Positions 10,397 to 21,389 of a DNA stretch of 64,000 nt are shown here, piece by piece; positions within the stretch are counted from its first letter, which is position 1, and the number at the start of each line of letters is the position of its first letter. The stretch covers positions 29,428,536 through 29,492,535 of the forward strand of contig NC_092271.1 of the NCBI RefSeq assembly GCF_036320965.1, read 5' to 3'. Both the position numbers and the translations under genes were made by a program. The notes beneath the pieces are model-generated. The model did not search any database. It saw nothing but the letters and a program-made list of their open reading frames with translations, and was not told where the DNA came from. Source of the DNA: Panulirus ornatus. Its lineage: Eukaryota > Arthropoda > Malacostraca > Decapoda > Palinuridae.

Positions 10397-13143
10397 ATTT
10401 TATTTATTTATTTTGCTTTGTCGCTGTCTCCCGTGTTAGTGGGGTAGCGCAAGGAAACAGACGAAAGAATGGCCCAACCCGCCCACATACACACGTATAT
10501 ACATACAGGTCCACACACGCAAATATACATACCTATACATCTCAATGTACACATATATATACACACACAGACATATACACATGTACATAATTCATACTGT
10601 CTGCCTTTATTTGTTCCCATCGCCACCTCGCCACACATAGAATAACAACCCCCTCCCCCCCTCATGTATGCGAGGTAGCGCTAGGAAAAGACACCAAAGG
10701 CCCCATTCATTCACACTCAGTCTCTAGCTGTCATGTAGTAATGCACCGAAACCACAGCTCCCTTTCCACATCCAGGCCCCACACAACTTTCCATGGTTTA
10801 CCCCAGACGCTTCAAATGCCCTGGTTCAATCCATTGACAGCACGTCGACCCCGGTATACCACATCATTCCAATTCACTCTATTCCTTGCACGCCTTTCAC
10901 CCTCCTGCATGTTCAGGCCCCGATCACTCAAAATCTTTTTCACTCCATCTTTCCACCTCCAATTTGGTCTCCCACTTCTCCTCGTTCCCTCCACCTCTGA
11001 CACATATATCCTCTTGGTCAATCTTTCCTCACTCATTCTTTCCAAGTGACCAAACCATTTCAAAACACCCTCTTCTGCTCTCTCAACCACACTCTTTTTA
11101 TTTCCACACATCTCTCTTACCCTTACATTACTTACTCGATCAAACCACCTCACACCACATATTGTCCTCAAACATCTCATTTCCAGCACATCCACCCTCC
11201 TGTGCACAACTCTATCCATAACCCACGCCTCGCAACCACACAACATTGTTGGAACCACTATTCCTTCAAACATACCCATTTTTGCTTTCCGAGATAATGT
11301 TCTCGACTTCCACACATTCTTCAAGGCTCCCAGAATTTTCGCCCCCTTCCCCACCCTATGATTCACTTCCGCTTCCATAGTTCCATCCGCTGCCAAATCC
11401 ACTCCCAGATATCTAAAACACTTTACTTCTTCCAGTTTTTCTCCATTAAAACTTACCTCCCAATTGACTTGACCCTCAACCCTACTGCATCTAATAACCT
11501 TGCTCTTATTCACATTTACTCTTAACTTTCTTCTTTCATACACTTTACCAAACTCAGTCACCAGCTTCTGCAGTTTCTTACATGAATCAGCCACCAGCGC
11601 TGTATCATCAGCGAACAACAACTGACTCACTTCCCATGTTCTCTCATCCACAACAGACTGCATACGTGCCCCTCTTTCTAAAACTCTTGCATTCACCTCC
11701 CTAACAACCCCATCCATAAACAAATTAAACAACCATGGAGACATCACACACCCCTGCCGCAAACCCACATTCACTGAGAACCAATCACTTTCCTCTCTTC
11801 CTACGCGTACACATGCCTTACCTCCTCGATAAAAACCTTTCACTGCTTCTAACAACTTTCCTCCCACACCATATATTCTTAATACCTTCCACAGAGTATC
11901 TCTATCAACTCTATCATATGCCTTCTCCAGATCCATAAATGCTACATACAAATCCATTTGCTTTTCTAAGTATTTCTCACATACATTCTTCAAAGCAAAC
12001 ACCTGATCCACACATCCTCTACCACTTCTGAAACCACACTGCTCTTCCCCAATCTGATGCTCTGTACATGCCTTCACCCTCTCAATCAATACCCTCCCAT
12101 ATAATCTACCAGGAATACTCAACAAACTTATACCTCTGTAATTTGAGCACTCACTCTTATCCCCTTTGCCTTTGTACAATGGCACTATGCAAGCATTCCA
12201 CCAATCCTCAGGCACCTCACCATGAATCATACATACACCAAATAACCTTACCAACCAGTCAACAACACAGTCACCCCCTTTTTTAATAAATTCCACTGCA
12301 TACCATCCAAACCTGCTGCCTTGCCGGCTTTCATCTTCCGCAAAGCTTTTACTACCTCTTCTCTATTTACCAAATCATTTTCCCTAACCCTCTCACTTTG
12401 CACACCACCTCGACCAAAACACCCTATATCTGTCACTCTATCATCAAACACATTCAACAAACCTTCAAAATACTCACTCCATCTCCTTCTCACATCACCA
12501 CTACTAGTTATCACCTCCCCCTTAGCCCCCTTCACTGAAGTTCCCATTTGCTCCCTTGTCTTATGCACTTTATTTACCTCCTTCCACAACATCTTTTTAT
12601 TCTCCCTAAAATTTAATGATACTCTCTCACCCCAACTCTCATTTGCCCTCTTTTTCACCTCGTGCACCTTTCTCTTGACCTCCTGCCTCTTTCTTTTATA
12701 CCTCTCCCACTCATTTGCATTTTTTCCCTGCAAAAATCGTCCAAAAGCCTCTCTCTTCTCTTTCACCAATAATCTAACTTCTTCATCCCACCACTCACTA
12801 CCTTTTCTAATCAACCCACCTCCCACGCTTCTCATGCCACAAGCATCTTTTGCGCAAGCCATCACTGCTTCACTAAATACATCCCATTCCTCCCCCACTC
12901 TCCTTACCTCCTTTGTTCTCACCTTTTTCCATTCTGTACTCAGTCTCTCCTGGTACTTCCTCACACAAGTCTCCTTCCCAAGCTCACTTACTCTCTTCAC
13001 CCCAACATTCTCTCTTCTTTTCTGAAAACCCCCACAAATCTTCACCTTTGCCTCCACAAAATAATGATCAGACATCCCTCCAGTTGCACCTCTCAGCACA
13101 TTAACATCCAAAAGTCTTTCTTTCATGCGTCTATCAATTAACA
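10397..13143 (-). mobile_element. RTE LINE copy (long tail), 5'-truncated, nearly intact polymerase
   Basis: Minus-strand copy running from the C-terminal part of the endonuclease (LIDRRMKERLLDVN at 13140) to the long tail ending in CAAAGCAAAATAAATAAATA at about 10400. A single missing base near 12300 splits the coding region into two open frames, 13144-12248 and 12296-10812. It is truncated at 13143, next to a 120-bp patch of foreign repeat. It faces the plus-strand copy at 13267 head to head. Confidence 0.92.
10812..12296 (-). CDS. RTE-type reverse transcriptase, 494-codon open frame
   Basis: Longest open frame of the window. It encodes the non-LTR reverse transcriptase that copies the element's RNA at a nicked target. 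Visible motifs, in residues of this frame: VPLYKGKGDK (38-47), NYRGISLLS (52-60), the first catalytic aspartate in FMDLEKAYD (120-128), RQGCVMSP (180-187), the catalytic FADD box (228-231), RYLGVD (295-300), CGCEAW (353-358, normally YGCEAW), and the C-terminal GHLERMSEERLTKRI and RSGRPNWRWKDG blocks (416-451). It ends RRAVNGLNQGI, the long-tail C-terminus. The ATG at 12296 is not the natural start. It lies just after a one-base deletion that separates this frame from the upstream endonuclease end and linker (13144-12248). The catalytic residues are intact, but the element lacks its endonuclease. Confidence 0.88.
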   Translation of the reverse strand: MEFIKKGGDCVVDWLVRLFGVCMIHGEVPEDWWNACIVPLYKGKGDKSECSNYRGISLLSIPGRLYGRVLIERVKACTEHQIGEEQCGFRSGRGCVDQVFALKNVCEKYLEKQMDLYVAFMDLEKAYDRVDRDTLWKVLRIYGVGGKLLEAVKGFYRGGKACVRVGREESDWFSVNVGLRQGCVMSPWLFNLFMDGVVREVNARVLERGARMQSVVDERTWEVSQLLFADDTALVADSCKKLQKLVTEFGKVYERRKLRVNVNKSKVIRCSRVEGQVNWEVSFNGEKLEEVKCFRYLGVDLAADGTMEAEVNHRVGKGAKILGALKNVWKSRTLSRKAKMGMFEGIVVPTMLCGCEAWVMDRVVHRRVDVLEMRCLRTICGVRWFDRVSNVRVREMCGNKKSVVERAEEGVLKWFGHLERMSEERLTKRIYVSEVEGTRRSGRPNWRWKDGVKKILSDRGLNMQEGERRARNRVNWNDVVYRGRRAVNGLNQGI

Positions 13144-13266
13144 CTTACTGTGTTTAATTTCCCTGTGGACTCATAGAAATATACATACGTATACATTTCA
13201 ACGTATACATACATATACATACACAGACATCTACATATATACACATGTACATATTCATGTGTATAT
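13144..13266. repeat. Spacer between head-to-head RTE copies
   Basis: The stretch at 13150-13168 (TTTCCCTGTGGACTCATAG) is the reverse complement of the start of an unidentified repeat at 24943-24961. The rest (13171-13262) is a piece of RTE 3' tail in minus orientation, rich in ATACATAC and TATACACATGTACAT. Confidence 0.6.
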
Positions 13267-16230
13267 ATGGGGTGTCTAAATGTGTGTGGATGTAACCAAG
13301 ATGAGAAAAAAGGAGAGATAGGTAGTATGTTTGAGGAAAGGAACCTGGATGTTTTGGCTCTGAGTGAAACGAAGCTAAAGGGTAAAGGGGAAGAGTGGTT
13401 TGGGAATGTCTTGGGAGTAAAGTCAGGGGTTAGTGAGAGGACAAGAGCTAGGGAAGGAGTAGCACTACTCCTGAATCAGGAGTTGTGGGAGTATGTGATA
13501 GAGTGTAAGAAAGTAAATTCTAGATTGATATGGGTAAAACTGAAAGTTGATGGAGAAAGATGGGTGATTATTGGTGCATATGCACCTGGGCATGAGAAGA
13601 AAGATCATGAGAGGCAAGTGTTTTGGGAGTAGCTGAATGAGTGTGTTAGTGGTTTTGATGCAAAAGACCAGGTTATAGTGATGGGTGATTTGAATGCAAA
13701 GGTGAGTAATGTGGCAGTTGAGGGAATAATTGGTATACATGGAGTGTTCAGTGTTGTAAATGGAAATGGTGAAGAGCTTGTAGATTTATGTGCTGAAAAA
13801 GGACTGGTGATTGGGAATACCTGGTTTAAAAAGCGAGATATACATAAGTATACCTATGTAAGTAGGAGAGATGGCCAGAGAGCATTATTGGATTATGTGT
13901 TAATTGATAGACGCATGAAAGAGAGACTTTTGGATGTTAATGTGCTGAGAGGTGCAACTGGAGGGATGTCTGATCATTATCTTGTGGAAGCAAAGGTGAA
14001 GATTTGTGGGGGTTTTCAGAAAAGAAGAGAGAATGTTGGGGTGAAGAGAGTGGTGAGAGTAAGTGAGCTTGGGAAGGAGACTTGTATGAGGAAGTACCAG
14101 GATAGACTGAGTACAGAATGGAAAAAGGTGAGAACAATGGAAGTAAGGGGAGTGGGGGAGGAATGGGATGTATTTAGGGAAGCAGTGATGGCTTGCGCAA
14201 AAGATGCTTGTGGCATGAGAAGCATGGGAGGTGGGTTGATTAGAAAAGGTAGTGAGTGGTGGGATGAAGAAGTAAGATTATTAGTGAAAGAGAAGAGAGA
14301 GGCATTTGAACGATTTTTGCAGGGAAAAGATGCAAATGAGTGGGAGAGGTATAAAAGAAAGAGGCAGGAGGTCAAGAGAAAGGTGCAAGAGGTGAAAAAG
14401 AGGGCAAATGAGAGTTGGGGCGAGAGAGTATCATTAAATTTCAGGGAGAATAAATAGATGTTTTGGAAGGAGGTAAATAAAGTGCGTAAGATAAGGGAGC
14501 AAATGGGAACTTCAGTGAAGGGGGCAAATGGGAAGGTGATAACAAGTAGTGGTGATGTGAGAAGGAGATGGAGTGAGTATTTTGAAGGTTTGTTGAATGT
14601 GTTTGATGATAGAGTGGCAGATGTGGGGTGTCTTTGTCGAGGTGGTGTGCAAAGTGAGAGGGTTAGGGAAAATGATTTGGTAAATAGAGAAGAGGTAGTG
14701 AAAGCTTTACGGAAGATGAAAGCCGGCAAAGCAGCAGGTTTGGATGGCATTGCAGTGGAATTTATCAAAAAAGGGGGTGACTGTATTGTTGACTGGTTGG
14801 TAAGGTTATTTAATGTGTATATGATTCATGGTGAGGTGCCTGAGGATTGGCGGAATGCTTGCATAGTGCCATTGTACAAAGGCAAAGGGGATAAGAGTGA
14901 GTGCTCAAATTACAGAGGTATAAGTTTGTTGAGTATTCCTGGTAAATTATATGGGAGGGTATTGATTGAGAGGGTGAAGGCATGTACAGAGCATCAGATT
15001 GGGGAAGAGCAGTGTGGTTTCAGAAGTGGTAGAGGATGTGTGGATCAGGTGTTTGCTTTGAAGAATATATGCGAGAAATACTTAGAAAAACAAATGGATT
15101 TGTATGTAGCATTTATGGATCTGGAGAAGGCATATGATAGAGTTGATAGAGACGCTCTGTGGAAGGTATTAAGAATATATGGTGTGGAAGGAAAGTTGTT
15201 AGAAGCAGTGAAAAGTTTTTATCGAGGATGTAAGGCATGTGTATGTGTAGGAAGAGAGGAAAGTGATTGGTTCTCAGTGAATGTAGGTTTGCGGCAGGGG
15301 TGTGTGATGTCTCCATGGTTGTTTAATTTGTTTATGGATGGGGTTGTTAGGGAGGTGAATGCAAGAGTTTTGGAAAGAGGGGCAAGTATGAAGTCTGTTG
15401 TGGATGAGAGAACTTGGGAAGTGAGCCAGTTGTTGTTCGCTGATGATACAGCGCTGGTGGCTGATTCATGTGAGAAACTGCAGAAGCTGGTGACTGAGTT
15501 TGGTAAAGTGTGTGAAAGAAGAAAGTTAAGAGTAAATGTGAATAAGAGCAAGGTTATTAGTAGGGTTGAGGGTCATGTCAATTGGGAGGTAAGTTTGAAT
15601 AGAGAAAAGCTGGAGGAAGTGAAGTGTTTTAGATATCTGGGAGTGGATCTGGCAGCGGATGGAACCATGGAAGCGGAAGTGAATCAAGGGTGGGGGAGGG
15701 GGCGAAAATTCTGGGAGCCTTGAAGAATGTTTGGAAGTCGAGAACATTATCTCGGAAAGCAAAAATGGCTATGTTTGAAGGAATAGTGGTTCCAACAATG
15801 TTGTATGGTTGCGAGGCGTGGGCTATGGATAGAGTTGTGCGCAGGAGGGTGGATGTGCTGGAAATGAGATGTTTGAGGACAATATGTGGTGTGAGGTGGT
15901 TTGATCGAGTAAGTAATGTAAGGGTGAGAGAGATGTGTGGAAATAAAGAGTGTGGTTGAGAGAGCAGAAGAGGGTGTTTTGAAATGGTTTGGTCACATGG
16001 ATAGAATGAGTGGGGAAAGATTGACCAAGAGGATATATGTGTCAGAGGTGGAGGGAACAAGGAGAAGTGGGAGACCAAATTGGAGGTGGAAAGATGGAGT
16101 GAAAAAGATTTTGAGTGATCGGGGCCTGAAAATGCAGGAAGGTGAAAGGCGTGCAAGGAATAGAGTGAATTGGAACGATGTGGTATACCGGGGTCGACGT
16201 GCTGTCAATGGATTGAACCAGGGCATGTGA
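13267..16230 (+). pseudogene. RTE endonuclease-reverse transcriptase polyprotein, four disabling changes
   Basis: Encodes an apurinic-type endonuclease (LNVCGCNQD, LALSETKLKG, WVIIGAYAP, VIVMGDLNAKV, LLDYVLIDRR, GMSDHYLVEAKVKI) that would nick target DNA. A basic linker follows, then an RT with IVPLYKGKGDK, NYRGISLLS, FMDLEKAYDRV, LRQGCVMSP, LLFADDTALVAD and YLGVDL, and the C-terminal GHMDRMSGERL domain. The frame is broken by an in-frame TAG at 13630 (CAG in sisters), a TAG at 14455 (AAG in sisters), a one-base loss near 15688 and a two-base loss near 15948. These restore the original frame for the last 97 codons (15937-16230). The remainder is open. The length of about 990 codons is typical of RTE-type elements with a single ORF. 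Confidence 0.9.
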
Positions 16231-16645
16231 AGCGTCTGGGGTAAACCATGCAAAGTGTGTGGGGCCTGGATGTGGAAAGGGAGCTGTGGTTTCGGTGCAT
16301 TATTACATGACAGCTAGAGACTGAGTGTGAACGAATGGGGCCTTTGGTGTTTTTCCTAGCGCTACCTCGCACACATGAGGGGGGAGGGGGTTGTTATTCC
16401 ATGTGTGGCGAGGTGGCGATGGGAACAAATAAAGGCAGACAGTGTGAATTATGTACATGTGTATATATGTATGTGTCTGTGTGTGTATATATATGTGTAC
16501 ATTGAGATGTATAGATATGTATATTGTGCATGGGTGGACATGTATGTATATACATGTGTATGTGGGCGGGTTGGGCCATTCTTTCGTCTGTTTCCTTGCG
16601 CTACCTCATTAACGCGGAAGACAGCGACAAAGCAAAATAATAATA
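13267..16645 (+). mobile_element. RTE LINE copy (long tail), nearly complete coding region
   Basis: The most complete coding copy. It covers the whole endonuclease, linker, reverse transcriptase, C-terminal domain and long tail, which ends in the hairpin and an AATAATAAAAA run near 16640. It lacks the 5' leader: homology begins exactly at GGGGTGTCTAAATG. Confidence 0.92.
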
Positions 16646-16651
16646 AAAAAA

Positions 16652-17212
16652 AAAATATTCATACTTGCTGCTTTCATCCATTCCCGTCACCACCCCACCA
16701 CACATGAAATAGCATCCCCTCTCCAGCGTGGGAGCGTCAGAAAAAGTAAAAAAAGGCCACATTCGTTCACACTCAGTCTCTAGCTGTCATGTGTAATGCA
16801 CCGAAACCACAGCTCCCTTTCCACATCCAGGCCCCACAGAACTTTCCATGGTTTACCTCAGACGCTTCACATGACCTGGTTCAATCCACTGACAGCATGT
16901 CGACCCTGGTATACCACATCATTCCAATTCACTCTATTCCTAGGACATCTTTCACCCTCCTGTATGTTCAGGCTTCGATCCCTCAAAATCTTTTTCACTC
17001 TATTCTTCCACCTCCAATTTGCTCTCCCGCTTCTCATTATTCCCTCCACCTCTGATACATATATCCTCTTTGTCAATCTTTCCTCACTCATTCTCTCCAT
17101 GTGTCCAAACTGTTTCAAGACACCCTCTTCTGCTCTCTCAACCACTCTTTTTATTTCCACACATCTCTCTGACCCTTTCATTACTTACTCAATCAAACCA
17201 TCTCACACCACA
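16652..17212 (-). mobile_element. Old RTE LINE fragment, tail and C-terminal domain
   Basis: Minus-strand copy with a partial long tail (CATCCATTCCCGTCACCACC, CTCTAGCTGTCATG) and the C-terminal domain. The latter is open at 17181-16867 as CVEIKRVVERAEEG, GHMERMSEERL and RSGRANWRWKN. It is cut near 17212 and abuts a plus-strand fragment. Confidence 0.78.
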
Positions 17213-17815
17213 TATTCAAAGAATGTTTATGAGAAATACTTAGAGAAACAGCTGGATATGTATGTGGCATTGCTGGATCTGGAAAAAGCATATGACAGGG
17301 TTGACAGAGATGCCTTGTAAAAATCTTAAGAATGTGTAGCGAAGGGGAAAGCTGCTAGAAGATGCATGAAGTTTTAATCAAGGGGGTAAGGTTATGGTTG
17401 TTTAATCTGTTTGTGAATGAGGCAGTGAAGGAGGTAAAGGCAAGCATATTGGAGATAGGGGTGAGCATGCAGTTTTTGAGGGAAGACAGGGCCTGAGAAG
17501 AGAGTGAGTTGTCTGCTGATGATACAACACTGGTGGCAGATTCAAATGAGAAACAGCAGAAGTTGGTGACTATTTCAAAGAATGTGTGAAAGGAGAAGGT
17601 TGAGAGTAAATGTGAAATAAAAGCTAGATTATTAGGTTTAGCAGTGCTGAAAAAAGGTTAGTTGGGGTGTAAATGTGAATGGAGAAAACTTGGAGAAAGT
17701 GAAGTGCTTCAGATACCTGAGAGTGAACATGGCAGCAAATGCAGTCAAGGAAGTGGAAATTAATCATAGGGTGGGTGAAGGGGCAAAGGTTCTGGAAGCA
17801 CTGATGAATGTGTGC
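17213..17815 (+). mobile_element. Old RTE reverse transcriptase fragment
   Basis: Plus strand with KNVYEKYLEKQLDMYVALLD and LEKAYDRVDRDAL (17219-17320). Decayed thumb-region blocks follow, including a LSADDTTLVADSN-like box near 17510 and FRYLRVNMAAN near 17720. Multiple stops and frameshifts are present. Confidence 0.74.
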
Positions 17816-18300
17816 AAAGGCTTTCACATTTGTACCTCCTCTCTTTTCAGAATACCATTCTTCAAGACTTTCTCATTCCACATTACATCTTGTCCCAAAC
17901 ACATCACATCAGCCTTCACCTGAAACATTCAAGTCTTTAAAAATAATCACCCCCATCTCTTTTTTTCCATTTCTTTGGCTGTTACCACTTCCCCATCTTC
18001 TCCACTAACTATTGCTCCTATTTGTTTTCTTGTTTGCCCCTCAACATTCACCTTCTTGCAAAACATTTTCTTATTTTTTCTGAGGATCATCAGCACTTTT
18101 TTATGCCATCTCTCATTTGCCCTTTCTCAACCTATGTACCTTTCTCTTGACCTCTTAAACCTTTCTCTTGTACAACTCCAAATCATTTGCACTCCTTCCC
18201 CCAATACAAATATTGCATATTATTCTTTACTGATTATCACCAGAGATCTCATATCTACAAATCATTCCCACTCTCTCCCTCACCTATTCAGCTAAATTGT
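17816..18300 (-). mobile_element. Old RTE linker-region fragment
   Basis: Minus-strand sequence matching the segment between endonuclease and RT: the basic KRK.EVKRKV region near 18160, the ENKKMFWKEV region near 18060 and the FEGLLNVFDD region near 17930. It has no open frame. With its two neighbours it forms a mosaic of three fragments in alternating orientation. Confidence 0.65.
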
Positions 18301-19240
18301 CTGATATACTTAGTTTTCAACATGGACCCATATCTTCAAGAATTCTCTCTAGTTTTCTCCAAATAATAACTTTAACTTCAATATCTCTATCATCACAGGG
18401 TGAATATGCAACCATACAATCACTCTAAACCTAATAATACTTCCATTCTTATATTCATCTTTTAATTGTTATGGGGTTGTTGTCCAAGGAAGACTACTTG
18501 TGATATGGGGAAATAGAGTGGAAGAGTAATGGAAGGAGAGAAAAGAGGGAAGAATACCTGGAATGGTGTACGTGAGAGTATCATATAAGGACATGGTTAA
18601 ATGGAGATTCTTCTGCTATGGCCATCCCCTTGCTGTGAGTCACTATATGGAACAGGCATTAGAAATATATAGATATTCCCATAACACTTCATTCACACGC
18701 ATGAAACTGGCATCACCCTTTCATCTGAGCCTATTCAAAATTTTTGTGAAGATCAATATGTAGATACTGGGTCCCAAGCCTAAACCCAATAGGCTAGCAA
18801 AATTGGCAAGGTAGCCAAACTCCATGTGGGACTTGCTATCCTTGCCACATTCCTTAGTCTACTGGAATAACTAATTAGGCATCTTCTTTTCAATCTTATC
18901 ATCAAAAATTCAAATATAAGGGACAAAATAACTTTTCAGTATCAAAAAAGGAATTCTTAGACAAATGCTTTTCCTGCTGCAAGTGGGATTCTTGGAAGGA
19001 AATGGCAATAACAAACAGCACTGGAGTTAAGTAGCTATGGAGACTATTGCTGTGACCACTCCCTGAAGGGTTCCAGGTGGCAGCAGGAATTAGAGATACA
19101 GATAGAACAGAAAGATAGAAATGGCAATACTGACAATGCAGGTAACTTCAGTGATCTTACCTTTTGGAAAAACAGGCATATGCTTCCTATACCAAGTAAG
19201 ACAACTTGTTCATGAGTGTGATACTGCCAATATATCTTAC
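18301..19240. other. Host intron with two GATA-type repeat remnants
   Basis: No coding recognised. Two diverged members of the small family seen at 3437-3530 lie at about 18593-18700 (GGAGATTCTTCTGCTATGGCCATCCC) and 19030-19115 (TATGGAGACTATTGCTGTGACCACTCCC, ending GATACAGATAGA). Confidence 0.5.
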
Positions 19241-19355
19241 CTCTTTGAAGCAGCTTTCAACTGCAGCTGACACCAAAGATAAGCCAAATGATGGTTGCTC
19301 GGAGAGCAGCTCTGGGATACGAGCCAAATCACGAAGCAAGGCTGCTAATCTCCTT
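19241..19355 (-). CDS. Dystrophin-family protein, exon f (second EF-hand-like region)
   Basis: 115-nt exon on the minus strand. The acceptor is TTGTTTTGTAG (19366-19356) and the donor GAG|GTAAGA (19240). It begins with the last base of a split codon and ends in phase 0. It encodes RRLAALLRDLARIPELLSEQ, then PSFGLSLVSAAVESCFKE. Dystrophin and utrophin have RRLGLLLHDSIQIPRQLGE, then ASFGGSNIEPSVRSCF, at this point. The match is clear but much weaker than expected for an orthologous dystrophin, which suggests a divergent paralogue. It joins in frame to exon e (22726) and exon g (9267). Confidence 0.9.
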
Positions 19356-19762
19356 CTACAAAACAAGTAGGCATTTACATCATAATGCATATCTAGATGA
19401 ACTTTTGTAACTAGTTTTAGTAGGAGATCCAAGAAAACAGAAGCACAATAAGAAAGAAAACCAGTTCAAAAAGCAAACATTCTTGAAATAATTTACTAAG
19501 GGTAATGACATATCCTGTACTTAAAGATTAGGTTTGTTAAAGGCCTTCGATGACAGTAACCATATATGAAGGCCAATCTAACAGATTAACAAAATCTACA
19601 AAATCATTGCTGCCTAAAGAAACTAGCTGAGCTGGGTTGGCTATTGACCACATAGCATCTTTCAGGTTGTTTTTTACATAACTTTCCTGAAATCACAAAA
19701 GAATTTGGAAAAGCCGTGGAATAATCCTTTAAGATCACAGCACAATCAGAGGGAAATGTCAT

Positions 19763-20086
19763 TCAAATTTATTAAAAGAAGGCAAGAATGCCACTTCTTC
19801 ATCTGTTGGCCTTGAAAAAATTAAAAAAGGTGATGTATCCGAGTTGTTACAGTCACATTCTGAGGATCTGACCAACGAGAAACTTATACTATTGGAGGAA
19901 GAAAATCTACTAAACAAAATGGTAGAAAAATCCCCTACCACAAGCCACTTTACAATCAAAAGTATCTTGACAAGATGATGGTCATCATCAATCATGGATC
20001 ATAACTGTGAACACGCTCTAGTGTTCTCTAGAATGCTTACAGATGCTTTACAGGGGTTCATGGCTATAAGAGAATTTATTGGGTGA
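19763..20086 (+). pseudogene. Tigger/pogo-like transposase, C-terminal remnant
   Basis: One plus-strand frame, broken by a single TGA near 19977, reads GLEKIKKGDVSELLQSHSED and LTNEKLILLEEE. Then come a FTIKSI block and, after the stop, DHNCEHALVFSRMLTDALQG. This follows the C-terminal pattern of Tigger-type (Tc1/mariner superfamily, pogo group) transposases: an ELLQ.HSEELTNE.L helix, an FT.K.L block, then D.N.ER....R....AL..Y. The DDE catalytic core is not seen, so this is a fossil. Its location in an intron of the dystrophin-like gene is antisense to that gene. Confidence 0.62.
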
Positions 20087-20527
20087 GAAACAGGTGTGCT
20101 ACACAGGTAACAGTGCATAGCTTTTTCAAAAGGCCTAAAATTTCTAAGTGAAACAATTACAGAATCAGATAAATCATGGGGTAATGTAGACAAGCTTAGA
20201 AGACCTCTCTCCCTTCCTCTCAGTAACTTCTCCATCCCACCACTACCTCAAGCCTACACCACTAAATTTTTTGACACGTTTTCATCAAATAGTGCATAAT
20301 ATAAATGATGAGAAAGTGTGATGTATTGCTCTAAAACTAAGCTGTTTCATATATGTTCCATACTTAAGAGTTACATATGGAAAAGTTCGCTCACAAACAT
20401 AATCCCCCTTATATAATGGGTTTCAGTGGCTCGATTTAATGTGCTCTGACCTGTGAGAGGGTTTCTAGGAGCATAATTCCATCATATATCAGGGGTTCTT
20501 GGTACAAACACCATTTCAAAATATCAC
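20087..20527. other. Host intron, nothing recognised
   Basis: Possibly more of the Tigger-like element near its start (LKFLSETITESDKSWG reads open at about 20140), otherwise unremarkable AT-rich DNA. Confidence 0.4.
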
Positions 20528-20825
20528 AAGACCCCTAAGGCCCATGATGTAACTTTTACAATAAAGACACCAAACATTTGGTGGGGCAAGCACACCAAAC
20601 ATTCATTCCTAAATTTTCATGTGCTTACCCCACAAAAATGCACACACATCTTTGCGGGGCAAGCACAAGAAAATTTTGGAATAAATGTTTGGTGTCTTCA
20701 TTGTAAAAGTTACATCAAAAGACCCCTAAGGCCCATGATGTAACTTTTACAATGAAGATACCAAGCATTTATTCCTAAATTTTCTTGTGTTTGCCCCACA
20801 AAGATGCACACACATATTTTCACCA
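20528..20825. repeat. Foldback repeat with three arms (direct, inverted, direct)
   Basis: The arm GATGTAACTTTTACAAT...CACCAAACATT starts at 20546. Its inverted copy ends at 20716 (AAATGTTTGGTGTCTTCATT...GTTACATC). A second direct copy follows, with AAGACCCCTAAGGCCCATGA at both 20528 and 20719. The centre contains GTGCTTACCCCACAAA and its inverse TTTGCGGGGCAAGCAC. No coding is present. It resembles a MITE or a foldback element. Confidence 0.8.
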
Positions 20826-21109
20826 CACATTCTGGCCACTGGTCCTGCCAAGTGGATGTTCTAAGCTACCTTAGCGTTGCAGGAGGATTATAGAAGGGGC
20901 TTCTGGGTCACAAAGGTAAGATAAAAGTTACATTAACCTTACCTTACCTCCCTGCCCAAGATGGCCTTACTATTAGGCTCTTACAGTGACCAAGAGGTCA
21001 GGCATGTCCATATATTTCTTAACTTTCTTTCTAGCAGTTTCTATCCCAAACAAATATTCTTTTTTTTCAAACATAGCAAATTCTTCTGAAAATAAAATCT
21101 ACAACAGGT
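20826..21109. other. Host intron, nothing recognised
   Basis: Low-complexity ACCTTACCTTACCT near 20938; otherwise no pattern found. Confidence 0.4.
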
Positions 21110-21345
21110 ATTTTTTTCATACGTTTGCTATTTCCCACATAAGTGTAATTGCATCCAGAACAGATGATGGAGCCTGAGGAAAATAAATTCTGGCTAAGCT
21201 CCTTCCCATTTCCTTCTTCTGGAAAGTAATACAGGAGGGAAGGATTTCCAACCTCCTACTCCTGCCCCTCTTGGTCTCCTCGTAAAACATGCGGGAGATA
21301 TATGGACAGTATTCTTTCTCCCCAACCCCCAGAGATAACAACTGG
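21110..21345 (-). mobile_element. SINE-like element, diverged copy
   Basis: Minus orientation. The 3' part is TTTTTTTCATACGTTTGCTATTTCCC at the left, the centre TTCCTTCTTCTGGAAA, and the head TATTCTTTCTCCCCAACCCCC at the right. It clearly belongs to the 240-nt family but is old. Confidence 0.75.
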
Positions 21346-21389
21346 TAATTCAGATACCTTAAAAAAAAGTGATTTTTTTGTTTTTTTTT

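Noticed and set aside
10812..12296. 494-codon frame as a host gene
   Set aside because: It is one of many copies of the RTE polymerase and continues upstream in another frame after a one-base deletion.
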